From: Hymenolepis diminuta
Taxonomy: Eukaryota > Platyhelminthes > Cestoda > Cyclophyllidea > Hymenolepididae
Assembly: GCA_900708905.1 (NCBI GenBank)
Contig: CAADRB010000001.1
Span: 3,173,852 to 3,237,851, forward strand
Direction of reading: 5' to 3'
DNA length: 64,000 nucleotides
Shown here: piece by piece, positions 25,160 through 40,100 of the stretch
Numbering within the stretch: the first letter of the stretch is position 1
Layout of the letters: each line of letters opens with the position of its first letter
Position numbers and translations under genes: made by a program
Notes under the pieces: generated by a model
What the model was told of the DNA's origin: nothing
What the model saw: only the letters and a program-made list of their open reading frames with translations
Database searches by the model: none

Positions 25160-28100
25160 GTGAGTCAAATGAGTCATTACTTTACCGCATTACTAGACAT
25201 CTGTCTTCAATAAATCCAGACTTTATTTTCTCCACTTCGTGAATGATTTATACCTCGTAAATGTAAGCGATACTTTGATATATCGAGTCGATGTTCTTTT
25301 TTTCCAACCTCTCAGATAGTTAGAAGATGACATTGACTCTTCGGTTATAAATTATTATATCCCTATTCCAATGTGATATAAATGTATGCGAATGAATACA
25401 GTCAGTAAATATGCTTCCTTTAAATGAACGGCATTGTTCTATCAATTTTCCCAATAAATTTGAAAGATTTTTAATGACATCGAGAATGGTAAATTAGTTA
25501 AACATTTCCGTCCATAAAACTGCAGATAATCCAATAAGTCTCGATTAGTAGTTTTTTATTCAATTCATTTCAATTTTAGTATAATTCACCTTTAATATAC
25601 ATTTCTATTCTAGAAATCTTATTTAATTTGCCTACTGAAACGTAATAAGAATGGTTAATAATTCAAAATTATTCAAGATTCAGTCTAAAAAATGATTAAA
25701 TAATCGAAATAATCAAAATAATTTAAGAAAATGGAGGAGTATTTCGCTGTTGAGATAATCAACTTTTCATTTCACTTATTGCATTATCAGTAGAATTCCA
25801 ACATGTTCTCGAGATTATTTGTGTCTTTTGGATGCTAATTAAGAGGAATTTGAAACCTTTTCAACCCTCTCCCATCTTGTTTAATTTATCAATGTGTGGG
25901 CGTGTGTTTTAACAAAATAGAATGAATAATGTGTATTTGCCACCTAATGAGAACTTGAATTTCCAAATTTTGACCTTAGTTGGTGTTTATACTATCGTGG
26001 ACTTTCCTTTTTTTTAAACGGAGGAACTATTAATTTAATAGCTTTCACGTAGATCTGTTGTAATCTGTGGAGGCGATCTTTCTGCAAGTCTTTTTTTCAC
26101 GGCTTCTCTTTGTATTGGTTTATTATTTTCGTCAATAAATTTTCAGTAGCTTTGGTAGAGGTGTTCCTATTTTTCAATAATCCGTTAAAAGAAGATATTT
26201 TTCAGTTTCTAATAAGAAAATAACTTTCTGCTACACTCAGCCCTAGCGATTTTGCTGTTCACTACCCATAAAGACGCTTCACCTGATATTTTAAATTAGA
26301 ATAAATTTATCATAAACATGGGATATTAAGTATTAAATCTAGAAAAATTCTCTGATTATACTGAAAAAAGTTAGAAGAAGGAATGTCTTTTGTATTTGTC
26401 CTCTTCTTTCGAAAGTGGAACTAAAAGATAAATTAGAAAAAAATGAAGTGATTTTGTAATGCAATTTTAATGAAATTCAAATTGTGCCCCGATAATATAT
26501 AATCGATTTTTATGGGGAAATGTATCTTATCAAGCCCTGTCAAGTATTGGCAGAATGAGTGTACAAGCCTTCTTATTCAAATTAAGAAACCAATTTACCT
26601 ACCAAACAGTAATCACCCATTTTGCTTCCTTTTGTCGACGCATTAGAGCAAAAAAGGGTCATGCCAGTTGCTTTTGGGTATCCTTAGGGAACAGAAGTAG
26701 AAGGAGATGGAAAAGAAGAAGAGATGTAATGTGGGTGAGAGAGAGAGGGAACACAAAATCTTGATCTCCCCTTCCTTCAGACTTTTAGAACATCCAATGG
26801 TCACACATTAGTAAAGATGAGCTTTTAAGATTAGTATTTTTTCCATTTCTCCTTCATATTTATCCAAGTTAAGTACCCGAATAGTACTCCAAATAAGTGT
26901 TGAGAATGAACGAAAATACGACAAATTCAGGAGAAGTAGAAGTCAGAATAACTCGATTTGATGTTACACTGTGTAAGTATTCTTATTTAATTCTAATTTT
27001 ATTTGACTTAATTCATTCTTTGCTTACTAAATTAGGACACTTGAGAGATTTTGAATTTTGCATTGATTGAATCAGCTTTGACTTTTGTAATACACTCGAT
27101 TCGTAAAGCATTCAACTACAAATATTGTTAATTAGATTTGCAAATCGTCAGGGAAGCATGTTTATTAGCAACACAAGTAGGAAAGAATGCTTCACTCAAG
27201 CGATAGAAAAAGCTTTCTTTATTCGCTTACTATATTTTAACTCACATATTTGACAGGTATAACACTTACCTTTATGGTGAAATTGATAATAAAGTAAAAT
27301 CACTTGATATTTTCTAATGTCCATGAATAAGTTCTTTAAGACACTGTCATTCAAAGAAGGCTTTAGTTTTATAGTTGATAAGACCATTTGTTTGATCATT
27401 TGTTTTTTGAGTATTATTTACACTATTTGAACAAGTGAGTACGTAACTATAAGAATATAATTAGGAATAAGGATGAGAAGACTGGATCCATGAGGTACGA
27501 AAGTGTTACTTTTTCGCTGTTCAGCTCAGATGAATAAATGATGCCACTTTTGCAGCTTCGGTAGGTCCTTAGAAGGGGGTGACATGAAATTTAATGGTAA
27601 AATTGCGATAAGCGACTTTCTATTCATCCTTATCCTGTATCTAACTTAAAGCATCTAAAAATTTGACATAGAGATTCCTTGTTGACCATTTCACTTGTTT
27701 AACCAGTGATCCTGACGGTGTTTTATTTTCTGCAAACATGTGCTTACGGTTGACCAGCATCGCGCTTCACTGTTTTCGTCCGATTTCCCTTGAAGTGGGG
27801 ATATGTACTTTTAGCGATGTGAATCAAATTTTTTTCTTAATACTTTATTTTTTGACTCTATTAAATAAGGTTTCTCCAATTATGACATTTAGAATATTAA
27901 ATATTATGATGGAAATCGAACATGAGAATATCAAAGTTGCTCGAAAGGTAATTATAAACTCCACTCTCTTACGTCTACTAGAATTTCAAAACCGCTTCCT
28001 TGATGTAATATCGAAATATTCGAAATTGCTTTCCACTTGATCTAATATCGATGGATACTTATTTGCATTTTCAATTTATACCCAAAGATGTGTAGTATTG

Positions 28101-31100
28101 CTTATCAATTCAATCAGATGAATTCACTGATTACAATCGATAGGAGTTGCCATTGTCAAGGGGGAGAGGTTATGTACCGTAAAAATGGATACATAATGAA
28201 TCGGGGATTTCAAGGATCTCAATTAAATCAAATTTTAGCAGGAATATAATTGACTGTGTAATATTCGAGTGTTTTAATGCTCAGTTTTCGTGATTTGATT
28301 CCTGGATTTCTGGCTGAGTTCATGTCCATTATATTTAGAGCTCGTGGACAAGTTGATTCAATTGAATGTTTGTCAAGCCATGCTGATTCATTTACATCTT
28401 CTTGCAGCCGTTAACGAGTAGATGGGAATAATAAAGGCTGGCTCAAATACATTATATATGCCTCATAATAACACGTTTTCAAGCTATCATTTTGTTAAAA
28501 AGACTGATGTTTTACTCAATTGTATTATTGATGAGAAGTCCCAATTTGCTGATAATAAAAGCGTTATTTTTCGCTCAGATTATCTCATGATTTCACGTCT
28601 CATGGAAATAGAAAAACATTGGCAGAATGTTGCTTTAACAACAGGCTCTTCGAGAGAAGTCAGTTACACCATTTTGAATTTGTAAAATTTTTAATTTTTT
28701 TCCTAATTTTCGTTTGTGTTATTTACGTGCGGGAATTTCAATTAAAACTATTCCTAAAGCTTATTATAATTTGAAACAAACATCGAATTGTTTTAAACTC
28801 TGATCAAAATAGTTAAATTCAGTTTGAAATGCAAAAGCACTTTTTAAAGTTTCTTAAAACGGAAATTTCTTATGAATATTTATTTATATTTGGTGCCTTT
28901 AATATACCTACAATAGTACCAAAATAGATTGAACGTTTAGTTTAAATTAATTTTATATGAATAAAATATATTTCTTTGGATTCCGGCAGTCTACTACATT
29001 TATGCTTTTAATGTTTTAACATTATTTTACATGTTAAAAGGGGTTTAAATAAAGGTATTTGCTATTTGATAATCATCTCCAGAGAAGTTTAATTTTTTTC
29101 TTGGTTAATGGGCCATCCCTGCAGTAACTCCAAAAATATAATCACAATTTATTTTATAAAAACATTTAAAAAATTTTATTATGAGTTTAATAAAAAAAGA
29201 AACATAGAACGCTCTGTTACATTATTAACTTTCTATGTTTAATTTCATTATATTAATATTAAAATTTCGGATGATCTTAATTTAAGTAAATGTAATAATG
29301 GGAAGTTTATTTGGGAAGGACTTATTTGTTTATCTTCTCTAAATAAAATAACCCAGAAAAATTATTGCTAATTTTCATTTAATTTTTATTTTTGTTTAAG
29401 TATCTTTTTACCGACATGTTTTGAATAAACCTTGGTCTAATAATCTATAACTGATTTAAAGGAATTGTTTTAATAGAAGGAAGAATTTAGGAGAAAATGC
29501 ATTGTCTAAAACTACGAAGAAGTGGTCGTGCCTCAAATGATATCTTTTCGCTGAACCCATCCGTGAATTACTTTCAAAAATTCATGCATCTTTCCATCTT
29601 TCCTTAAAGTTTGCAGTTCTTGCTCAGTTTAGGTCGTAACAATTTCGTAGAGAGGATTGCTTTTAAATTCTCAAAAGCTAATATTGGGGTTTTTTCCTAA
29701 TAGTAGATCTTCTTTTCGGTCAGTTGGATTTCAGATTTGATTTCTCAAAAAGAACTCCAGGAAGCTGTTACAGTTTTTGTGTGACTGGTATTTAAGATTT
29801 CAAACTACGTGCTGTTCTCATAAACACTCAATTTGTAGTTTCTAAAAACTTTATCAGAATACCTTGATGACTATGAAAAAAATATAATCTGTCATAATAT
29901 AATGACCACGGGTAATAAAGCCAAATCTGGACAAGTTAATGTGGTAAGGTTTATAAAAAGAACAGGAATTTTTAGGATTTTTGGAACTGTAGATCATTTT
30001 AGCAGTCAAAGACATTTCTAATAATTGTTGTAAGTGGCAAATGAATTCATTTCAAAATTTCAAGCACAATAGAGAATAATCAGATGATCGGATATTGGGG
30101 CTGGGATGAAAAAGGGGTGATCGAGAAAAGGGAGGGAACAAAAGAGTTTTCTCTAATTCGAATATTGTATTCATGAATTTGCCCACTTTCATTGCATCAA
30201 ATCTTGAATGCCAAAGTTAAAACTTCATTAGATAACTCCTAGGTCCCTGAGTTTGTTCAGAACTTACCGGTCATTTAATTTAATTCATTTGTTAATTATG
30301 ATATCTAGACACGCATGTCTCCCCTGATATTAGTCAGTTCCTTTGAGCATAGCAGAGTTCATTAAAAGCTCACAAGGCAATTATTAGAAGGCTAACTGAA
30401 TTATTCGCCATTTTTATTGCAGCATCGCCACTGCAGATGCGTCCACTGCATCACAAGGAGAATATTCGTGTGCAACAAGGGGATGACATGATACTCTCCT
30501 GTGTTGTCACCGGTAGGCCCGCACCTCTCATTTCCTGGTATGTCAATAACACCCAACAGCTCGGCTTGTGGAATGTCGCCACCGGTCGTGGTGTTACACA
30601 CAAAAATAAGTAAGATCACATCGCTTTTATTACCTTCTTACTATTGGAAATTCTTTTAATATCCAAGAAATTTTCTAGAAATCTTATCCACTAATTTCAA
30701 ATGTCAAAAGACGTTGTTGACGATACTATTTCCACGTGTATACCTTTCTGTGTAGCTTTTACTGAAGGGATTGCGGAGGATTTTCGAGTGACCGGGAATT
30801 TCTACATGAATGAAACTATGATTAGCAACACGTTTCCAAACCAATTCAATTTATCTGATGGTTGGAGAAGATATACAACCAGAAGCGACTAAGTATTAAG
30901 GATTGAATGGCAGAGCCGCTCCTATCTTTAGAGTTACTGACGCATTAACCGGCATAAGGTGCGATTTGCAGTTATTATCGTTCAAATTATCGATCAGTCA
31001 ACCGCACTCAAAATGATCCCTGAAGATAATTTACAGACAAATTAAATAGCAACCAAGATTGAATAATGCATGCATAATTGTGGAGTTTTGCATTTAAAAT

Positions 31101-34100
31101 GGGTCAACACTCTTTTGGATCTTTTATTTTCCTTTCAGAATCTTCATTGTTTTGCGGAATTTTTCAGATAGGAAAGGCTATATAAATTTAATTTCTCAAA
31201 AAACATATATCTGAATTTTTAAAAGTTTCAATTCGAGGCATCAACATTTCCTATTCTGGATGAATACAAGAAAGTCATTTGCAATTTGGCTGAAGATGGT
31301 GAATGAAGATGAAAGGGTTAATTGCATTTTCTTCATTTTATCCGAGCAATTTTGATTTGACCTATAAGGCATTGATGCGCCATCTGTTTGCCTTAGATTT
31401 GCCATTTTCTACTGCGTTCAATTTTTCATTTCTCTATCCCTAACTGAAAACAATAGCCAAATTATAAAGCTTGAATTAACTAATAATTAACTAATGGAAG
31501 ATGTAGTAAACTGTAAACATTCCCACCTGAATTACCCATATAGAAGCCCTATTTAAATGTGTGATTATATTGCATAATAAAATAATCTACATTGAACACA
31601 ACACTTTCTTTTATTAAAATGTATTTTTCTGATAAAAAATGTGATCCAAAAACACTTTTAAGGATCTTAATCATTTGGTCGAAATGAAAAATAGTTCAAT
31701 AAGGGATGAAATGAGGGAGAGGGGTTGGTCGAAGGGGAGGAATAATGAAATAAAAATTTTAAGTGCCTTACATTATACAAATTCTCGAGTTATTAAGTTA
31801 TTTACCTCTGATTAAGTGCATAATTCTATGTTTAATATGAATATGCACCGAAATTCAATTTTCCTGCTTTAACTCCTGGGATTCATGTCCTTGATCTGCA
31901 CAGCCTGTCAACCACTTGACTTAGCCGAAATGTTGGTAATGACCTCAAATTGATTTATCTGTATTGCCTCACAGTCCTGAACAAATAGAAGAGATTAACA
32001 ATGGCATTTTAAGCTAGAGAGCTCATTTGGATTCACTCAAAATGTAATCCTAATTAGCAGTTTATAATCGTTTTTTTTATAAAAATTTTTTTCTTAGATA
32101 GGTAATATATTCAGTTAACTGAAGCATCTGGTAGTTACTAAGCTGATCTAAACTATGCGTTAGTTGCTTGACCTGTTTCATTCATCAATATAACACTTGA
32201 CTGAAATATAAAGATTGAATTTTTCGTTAACAGTTCATGTTGCATGGCAAAGTAACATAATGTCACGTGCATTGGTATGTTATTTACATCAATAAAGTTC
32301 TGGTCTCCAAGGCCCTTTCATTTTTTTCAATTTTTAAGCAGAGCTCTACATTCTTCTCAATTTTTTTGGTATTTTATATTCCCTGATTTAATTAAAAGTT
32401 GTATCGAAGATGCGCATTGGACAAAGAGTAGGCAGCTTTCTATAGGATATTAACGGAAGGGAGAAGTAAGGTTAATAGGCAATTTCACTTTCGACACCAA
32501 GAATTCTTCATAAATTCAGGGGCGGTAAGGATAAATTTGTCAAGAAAGCATAATTTCTCAAGATTTTTGTGGTAAGAATGTGAAAATTGTAGTATACTTT
32601 CAATATCGAGGACAGGAGCTTACATTCATTTGTATTTTCTAAATTTTGTTTTTCTCGTTTTTCCTCCGATTGCCAAAGAGGGCATTCACCCAAATTGAAG
32701 ATATTTAAAATATTCGGAAGTGAAGCTAAGATCACTTTTAGAGTTAAAAAACCGTTTGCAGATATGAGTCAGTAGAAACTTATCTTTTGATAATCTATCC
32801 ACTACCTTCAGATGAAAAAGTTTTCTCAAGTTATCGTCTTAAGGCATGATGAAACAATTTCTTAAGCGTTTTTAATAGGAATTAACTGGTTTATTCTATG
32901 ATTAAAATATACTGACATTAGTCTAGTTCCTGCTATAATTCCTAATGTGCTTCGATAAATAAGTTGGAGGTGTCTATCAAAGTTTTTATCTTGGTTTCCA
33001 CGGCGTTATTTTTTCTCCAAGAACTTATAGAATTGAAATGAACAGAATTTGTTACAACTTAAATTGAACCGGATTCTGGCTGTTAAAAATTTTCAAAAAC
33101 TTTACGACATAAGGTACTACAAAATGGTCAAGTAAGGTGTGTAGGGAAGAGACATGACTGTTCAGAAGAAAACAAAATCGGAGTTTCAAAAGAATCCTAT
33201 ATTACTTAGATTTCAATTTCATTTGAGTTAGAGTCCTATATGTCTCCCAAAACAGCCACAAAAGCCGAAATTCAATAATAACACGAGGTTACCGTAATGG
33301 AAAGCCTTACTCCAAATTTATTCAGTGTAATGACCATACAATCTAGCATATTTTAACAGATATACAAGTTTTATGAATAATAAATTATTAAATTGGTTTA
33401 TCTTGGATAAAATTATGTTATTTTTATCAGGTCGTCAACATTAACTGTGCGGATATTTTAATGTGTTATGCTTTAATATATCATAGTTAAATTCGTCAGC
33501 GTATGTGGATTAGGCGTCTAGGTGAGCTCAGCCCCGTTATATTCCAATTTATAAAATCGATTGATTGTTCACAATAAATTATGTCCCATAATCTCCTAAA
33601 AAGTAACTATGCTTCTGATCGACCTTTTCGAACTGAAAGTTTCAATTTTATCCACATATTTCTGTACACTTTTGTACTATTTGATGTTTATTTCTTTCCC
33701 TTTTTCATTTGTAATGAAAATATTTCAACGATGATAATATCAGTCGAATGTCTCATTAGGAATCTCAAATATTTTGAATGAATATTTACCGTATATGGCA
33801 AAATATAGTGTAATAAATATTTAAACTGCCATTTCTTATATAATTACGATGAAATAGGTAGACTATAGCTTGATTGTCCCTTCTTGAGGTCACATGTGTG
33901 AAGCGGTATTATACTGTGCGCAATTTAAGACCTCATTTGCGGCATGCACAAGAATCTTTGAGGCAATGAGGCCCTTTTATTGTAGTTCTTTGAAATCAAC
34001 CATCAATAATGATTTAAATATTGACCATCTAAATATACCATTCAGTTAAATCATGTATAAACTTGGTGTACTAGAATGCAAAACAAGTAATATATTTAAG

Positions 34101-37100
34101 AATGCTAAGTTCTTGATCAAGAGATCAAAACATCCTAAGTTCATTGTGGAAATTGTTAATAGTGCTCGACATGGATGAATAGAAGGTATTTTGGAATCGC
34201 TTTATCGAGAAATACGCATTCTTCCCGCCTTCATGTTGGTCCGAATTAACCAGTACAGCCGATCTGGTGTCCTTGGTGCACGTGGGACAATAGCGTATTT
34301 GGAAACATTATTAATTTTTTATATATATATTTATACTTATCATTGTATTCTCACAACGTGTTTAGCAGTTAATGATCTAACCGAGATAACCATCTTCAAA
34401 CATTTTCAAGATCGCCTGTCTTCAAATTCTTTGGAAGTATGGACTGGAATTACTGGAACACAAGATGTAGAATACCAGTTTTTTCCTACTATCATTTAAA
34501 GTAAGCCAGTTATTTAGATGAAATAAGTTCATTTTAAGTAAGTACAAATGGCGCAATCAATTCAAAATTCACTTTTAATAACTTGGACGATTCCATGGGT
34601 CAGTGATTATAGCACGATCTATCGATATTAATACTATACTAAGTATATGACGAATTGAATTGAAGTAACTGATCAACAAGCACCGGAGTTTGTGGATAAG
34701 AATTCTATCAGTAATCCAGGGAAAAATTTACGAAATTTAAGTTTCCCATCGTGAAGTAGTGAAGATTCTACTACACAAACTCGAAAATCAAATGAAGTAA
34801 CTATATAAACGTTCTCCTTTTTATCCCTTCTCCTTATTACTTAATAAAAATTACTTTTCCGATTTCAATTGCTTTCTAATAATAAAAATTAACAAAAATT
34901 TTTCATTTCTTTGGGTCATACAATTTTTAGCATTATCATGCCTACTCGTTATTTAGAATTAAACTATTATTTTTACCACAGTAGCTAACTTTGCCCCCTG
35001 CAGGATTTTCAGTTAAAATTGATTTTTTTAAGTAATTTTTATAAAGTTATAACTTTTCCTTTATTTTGCGAATTATTATGTGTTCATTCCAACCTGGATG
35101 ATATTGAAATCCCATCGGGCAATATATCTTTGCCGGTTTGAAATCAGTTACGAATTTGTTACCTTTACTTTACTTTGACCTGAGATGGTTAGTAAGAAAT
35201 TTTTATTAGGGACCGTGTTGTAACAAATTTGTATTACCGATGATTCACCATTTCGTATATGCGTAACCAATTATATCTGTGTTCCAAATTGGCACACAAG
35301 AAATCGGTTCTATGGAAATTTGTCGTAAAAATTAAAGTGCTTCTTGGAAATGCCCACCATAATTGAGTTAAGAATTATCCTAAGTTGGACAGAATCACTA
35401 AAGAAAGGTCCAGCATATTGTCCTCTTAAAATTTGGCAATTTTAAATGGGATGAGTTCATAATGTTATAAGAAACTCAAGGCCACCGAATTGCTTGATTT
35501 GCAATTGATGCGATTTTGAGATGTTTCTAATAATAGAAAGAAGAACAATTGGTAATCTCTGTTTTCTTTTCATGGTGTTGGTTTAACTTGACGACTTGTG
35601 AGTAAGAGTGTCTGTGCAAATAAAGTTTATGATGAAAATACAGACACTAAGTAAAGGATAAAATTATTGCCTGTTGGATATCCTGGACAATAAACCAGGT
35701 GATGAATCATGAGCTTCGATTTTCAAAACATGAAATGCTCATTAAGTTAGTACTCTATAATCCCAATGTAGTAAGGCTCTTTGGTGCTTGGGTTTACTCT
35801 TAACATCTTTTCGATCTTCTTTCTTCAGTTGCTTTCTCACACTGAAAAATTGTATATTTTAAAACATGAGATAGCATCTAAACATGGGAAATTGCAAAAT
35901 AGCTCTGTAGGGATTGGATCGGAGAAGGTTGGAAAATGGATATATAATGAGGTCAGGAAGTCAAGTGTCCTATTTTATTTGAGTTTGAAAGGTGTTGATT
36001 TGTAAAATTTCTCATTGTAAAATATAATTCACTATCAAATAGCTCGATTATCATAATCTAACTAATAAACTTGAGAATGGTGGATATGAATTCACGCAAG
36101 AACATGGGTTCGGACTGCGAAAGTTTACAATTTACCGTAATTCCTCAACTTATTCGAAAAGGAAATAAATTGAATTTCTTGATGAGCTGAATTTGATTTC
36201 TGTTTGATTTTTTCCAGTTTCGTCGGAGCTGGGCCATTTCAAAATGCCTACTTATCACTTTTTAATATGACAAAATACAATAATGTAAATCATTGAATAA
36301 AATTACTAAACTATGGTTTTAAGCATGAATGTGAGAAGTTTACAATTTCTGCAAAAGGTACCACTGTAATACAAATATATCGAGAAAATTTTACTTCTCT
36401 TTTGTTTGAAAAGGTTTCGTAGCAAAAATTTGCGTACTAAACAATATAAAATCTGCAAGAATTTCCGCCTCTCATTCAAAATTCAAAGAGGAGTGAAAAT
36501 GACTGTGGCTATGAACAATTTGGAATAAAATTTTTAATGTTTTATTTTCCATAAATTATATTATGCGCTTAATACATTCAAGTTAAGATTTTAATAATCA
36601 GTAGATCAGTTGCAAAATTTATCATTTAGACAAGAAATCTACTCCAAATTTAATTTTAAACATTTGTCTTAATGTGTTTCATGATATTTTTAATTGTTTA
36701 AAAGTTACTCGGTTTTTTATCGTACCATGTGCTATTTTCCTCTCATTAAGCGAAAGAATTTTACTGCTTTTCATTGCATGTTTTTACTTTGTGATATTTT
36801 ATTGTATTGAAGAAGTTCATTAACTAAAGCAGAATATTTCAAATAAGTGAGGAAATTATCATTTGGAAGTATAAAATGAAAATAAGGAATTCTTTCATAT
36901 TATTAATCCTGAATGCGTTCTTTTTCCGCTTTTGAAAGCAGGCATAATTTAGCTCTTCAAAGTTAAAAATCCAGCGTATGATCCCTGGGTACTTTAATAA
37001 TGAGTAACGTCCCCCGGTTTAATTAGCTGTTTGGGGAGTTGTTATAATTTAAATGTGTAACATTTTGTAAACGCCGTACTGAACTCCAGAAAACCCCAGA

Positions 37101-40100
37101 GAGAATACGTCTAGTCTCGATTACATTGTCTTATATTGCGTCAAATACAATTGATTAGACAGAAAAACATGACACACTTGACAACAGGGGAAGTCAATCA
37201 AATTGAGATCGTCGTACTCGAAAGGGGGTTTGTCATGTCATCCGAAGCTGATAGTCCGAATAGCGCAAGTGGTAGACCATGCCATATCGATGAAATTGTC
37301 TCTTCCTTTTGTTTTTTCATATTCACTTATTATTTTCAATTATTTCATAAGTCCAAATAGGGTGTTTAATAAGAACGCAAGGCATGTATCTCGAAACGTT
37401 TTAATGCAGAACTACCAACTATGACACCCGACACTTCTAAACTTTCGGCAAATTACTAAATCAGATTTTTTAACTGTTGAAATTGCATTATGTTTTTTAT
37501 GCGTTCTAGACGAAAATCGCGTCTTCACATTTCGAATATGCAGCCGGCCGACTCTGGAAATTACTCCTGCCTAGCGGAAAATGTCAACGGATATATTAAA
37601 AAGACAGTGGAGATATATGGTAAGTCTGTGTTTATCCCTCATATCTCTCTCTATTATCTCCCGTTTAGGAAGAAATATAGCGGAATTATTCCCCTTTTAC
37701 TAAATCAAAATCTTCTGACATTTCATTCGGCCTTTAAATTTAAAACATGGCCGTTTCTGTAAACATCCTTTATATTTATTCGTTTATAACGTCAGTATTT
37801 TATATTTTTAATGCACATTGTAGATTTAATAGCAATAAAAATTCTGTGGTGGCATTGGAGAAAGTGCAGAAAAAATCGAGCTTAAGCTTTTGCTTCGGCT
37901 CTTAGTGTTAATAATTGTATCGAAACAAATCTCGAGATTTTTGTAAATCTTTAAGATAAATAGTATTAAACTGGAGTTTACCATTGTAACATAAAGCTAA
38001 GTACGTTGGCAAGCGTTTTATTAAGTTTCTACTAGCGCAGTTGACTGATCGTTTTTAAATTATCTGAATTAATGTCCGAATTGAACCATGAAGATCTTCG
38101 ACTAAAAGCACCTCTTACAACACAACTCTCTCAACCTCACGCCCAGTCGTTTTTAAGAGACAAGTCAATGAAACTCAAACATATGTTTTTGTCATTAGCA
38201 TTTCTTATTTCTGCAAAATTTAATTATAAGCAAAATGAAATAATTATTTAATTCTTCTGTGCTGATTGATTGAAAAGCATATTGTTTTGCAATAAGTAAA
38301 ACAAAATAATATTTTTAGAATTTTTCGATTGTGGTATAAATTATTTAAGATCTTTTTCAACTGCAAATTACTGATATTCAAGATTTTTATTTTTTTACAA
38401 AAAATGTTTGTTTTATTTGATCGCAAATGGCATAAAATTAAAGTTCATGCAAAATTACGAGCAATAAATTAACTTAATTTGAACAAATTGCATTTCATTT
38501 TTAAATTAGCGTGGTTATAATTAAATTTTATGGACTATAAACGTATTTTTTGTAGAGATTTCGTAGAAATTACTAATATTTATATACTTTTTTTTTAGTT
38601 ATTCCGCAGCAACATACAACACNNNNNNNNNNNNNNNNNNNNNNNNNNNNNNNNNNNNNNNNNNNNNNNNNNNNNNNNNNNNNNNNNNNNNNNNNNNNNN
38701 NNNNNNNNNNNNNNNNNNNNCACCGTTACCCCTTCCGTTTGGCAAGCTCTCTGAATAGTCTAGGAAGTTTCGTTTTATCCCTGCCTTTTGATGTTCTGCT
38801 AATGTAAACACGTGCTTATTCTAAGGAACTTATTCAGAATATAGTGTTATGGGGTAATACATTTGGATATAATCGTTAGCTCGTCGTGGAAGTTCAGAAT
38901 TACTAATGAGAAATAAAAGTACATTATAATATGATAGGAGTACAATATAATACATAATAATATATTGTTTAATTATTTTTAATATTCATAATAATAAAAA
39001 ACCACAAGTTTACTTGTGGGATGGGATCAAAGAGATGCTGATGGCAATGTCAAGGTTTCAAAGAGTCTAACTTCCTTTAATTTTTCACATTCGAATGGTG
39101 CACAATTTATTTAAAGGGTTTATCATGTCTCAATTTTCAAATTTCGTGATTCGTCCTCCGAGTTGGGGCAAATGCCAGTCAACGAAGCCCAGTGTTTATT
39201 GACTAATTTCTTAATTACGATGGTCTGTCGTGCTAGCTCAGTTCATTTTTTCTTCCAGTGATTGAGTAGGAGAAATGGTCTCACATGATATTCAGCAATT
39301 TACGGTTTTAACATGACAGAGATGATAAATAGATGTAGCAGTATACGTTATTTTAGTTAGATATTAAAAGCTAAAAGCATGGTTACCGAAATAAATATCG
39401 TCAGTTAAAATGTTTAAAAACTATATTTTTTATAGTTTGATATGTAGTAACGAAGGTTTCTAATTATGTTCTCAATTTAGCACTAGTTTCCCCTGAGGAG
39501 AATGGAGAGAGAAAGCCAGTCAGCTGTAATGTGAATGATTTGTATATGATATTTGACAGGGTATTTTTTGTTCCCTTTACGGCAAACTTTTAGAAAATAA
39601 ATCATTTTTCGGCAGGTGATTTATATATTTAAGAGAACACCGGCTTAGTGATAAAATATATTACTATTAAGATTTGACCATTTTATCACTGTTATTATTT
39701 TCAAATAACTTGATTTTCAACAAGTTATTGTATTTAATTAGCTGAAATTTTGGTAATTGTTTAATTTTTGGTAAATTTATTCTATTATCTGTAGCCTATT
39801 TGTTGTCGTGATTTACTTATCGATTTTTACCTATTTTATTGCTTTCATTACATATTTATTTATATGACTCATCCTCTCGATATTTACTGATTTACGATTT
39901 TCAAGTTACTGGTTTTAAGGCGCCCTCTCCATTCTTCCTCTTTTTCTTCCCCACCTTGTGGTTGCTGATTTCGTGAATTTTGTAAGAGTACTGACTTAAT
40001 TAATTTTCTCAGTCTTGCATTGATATCACCTAAGCTGGGGTTTCTCATTAATATAAAAATGCCATATTAAAATCTGCCCAATACGGGAAATAAATTCGTT

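Noticed and set aside
27738..28040. 100-codon frame inside neuregulin intron 1
   Set aside because: Composition is typical of AT-rich noncoding DNA (Phe, Ile, Leu, Asn-rich) with no domain and no splice link to the flanking exons.
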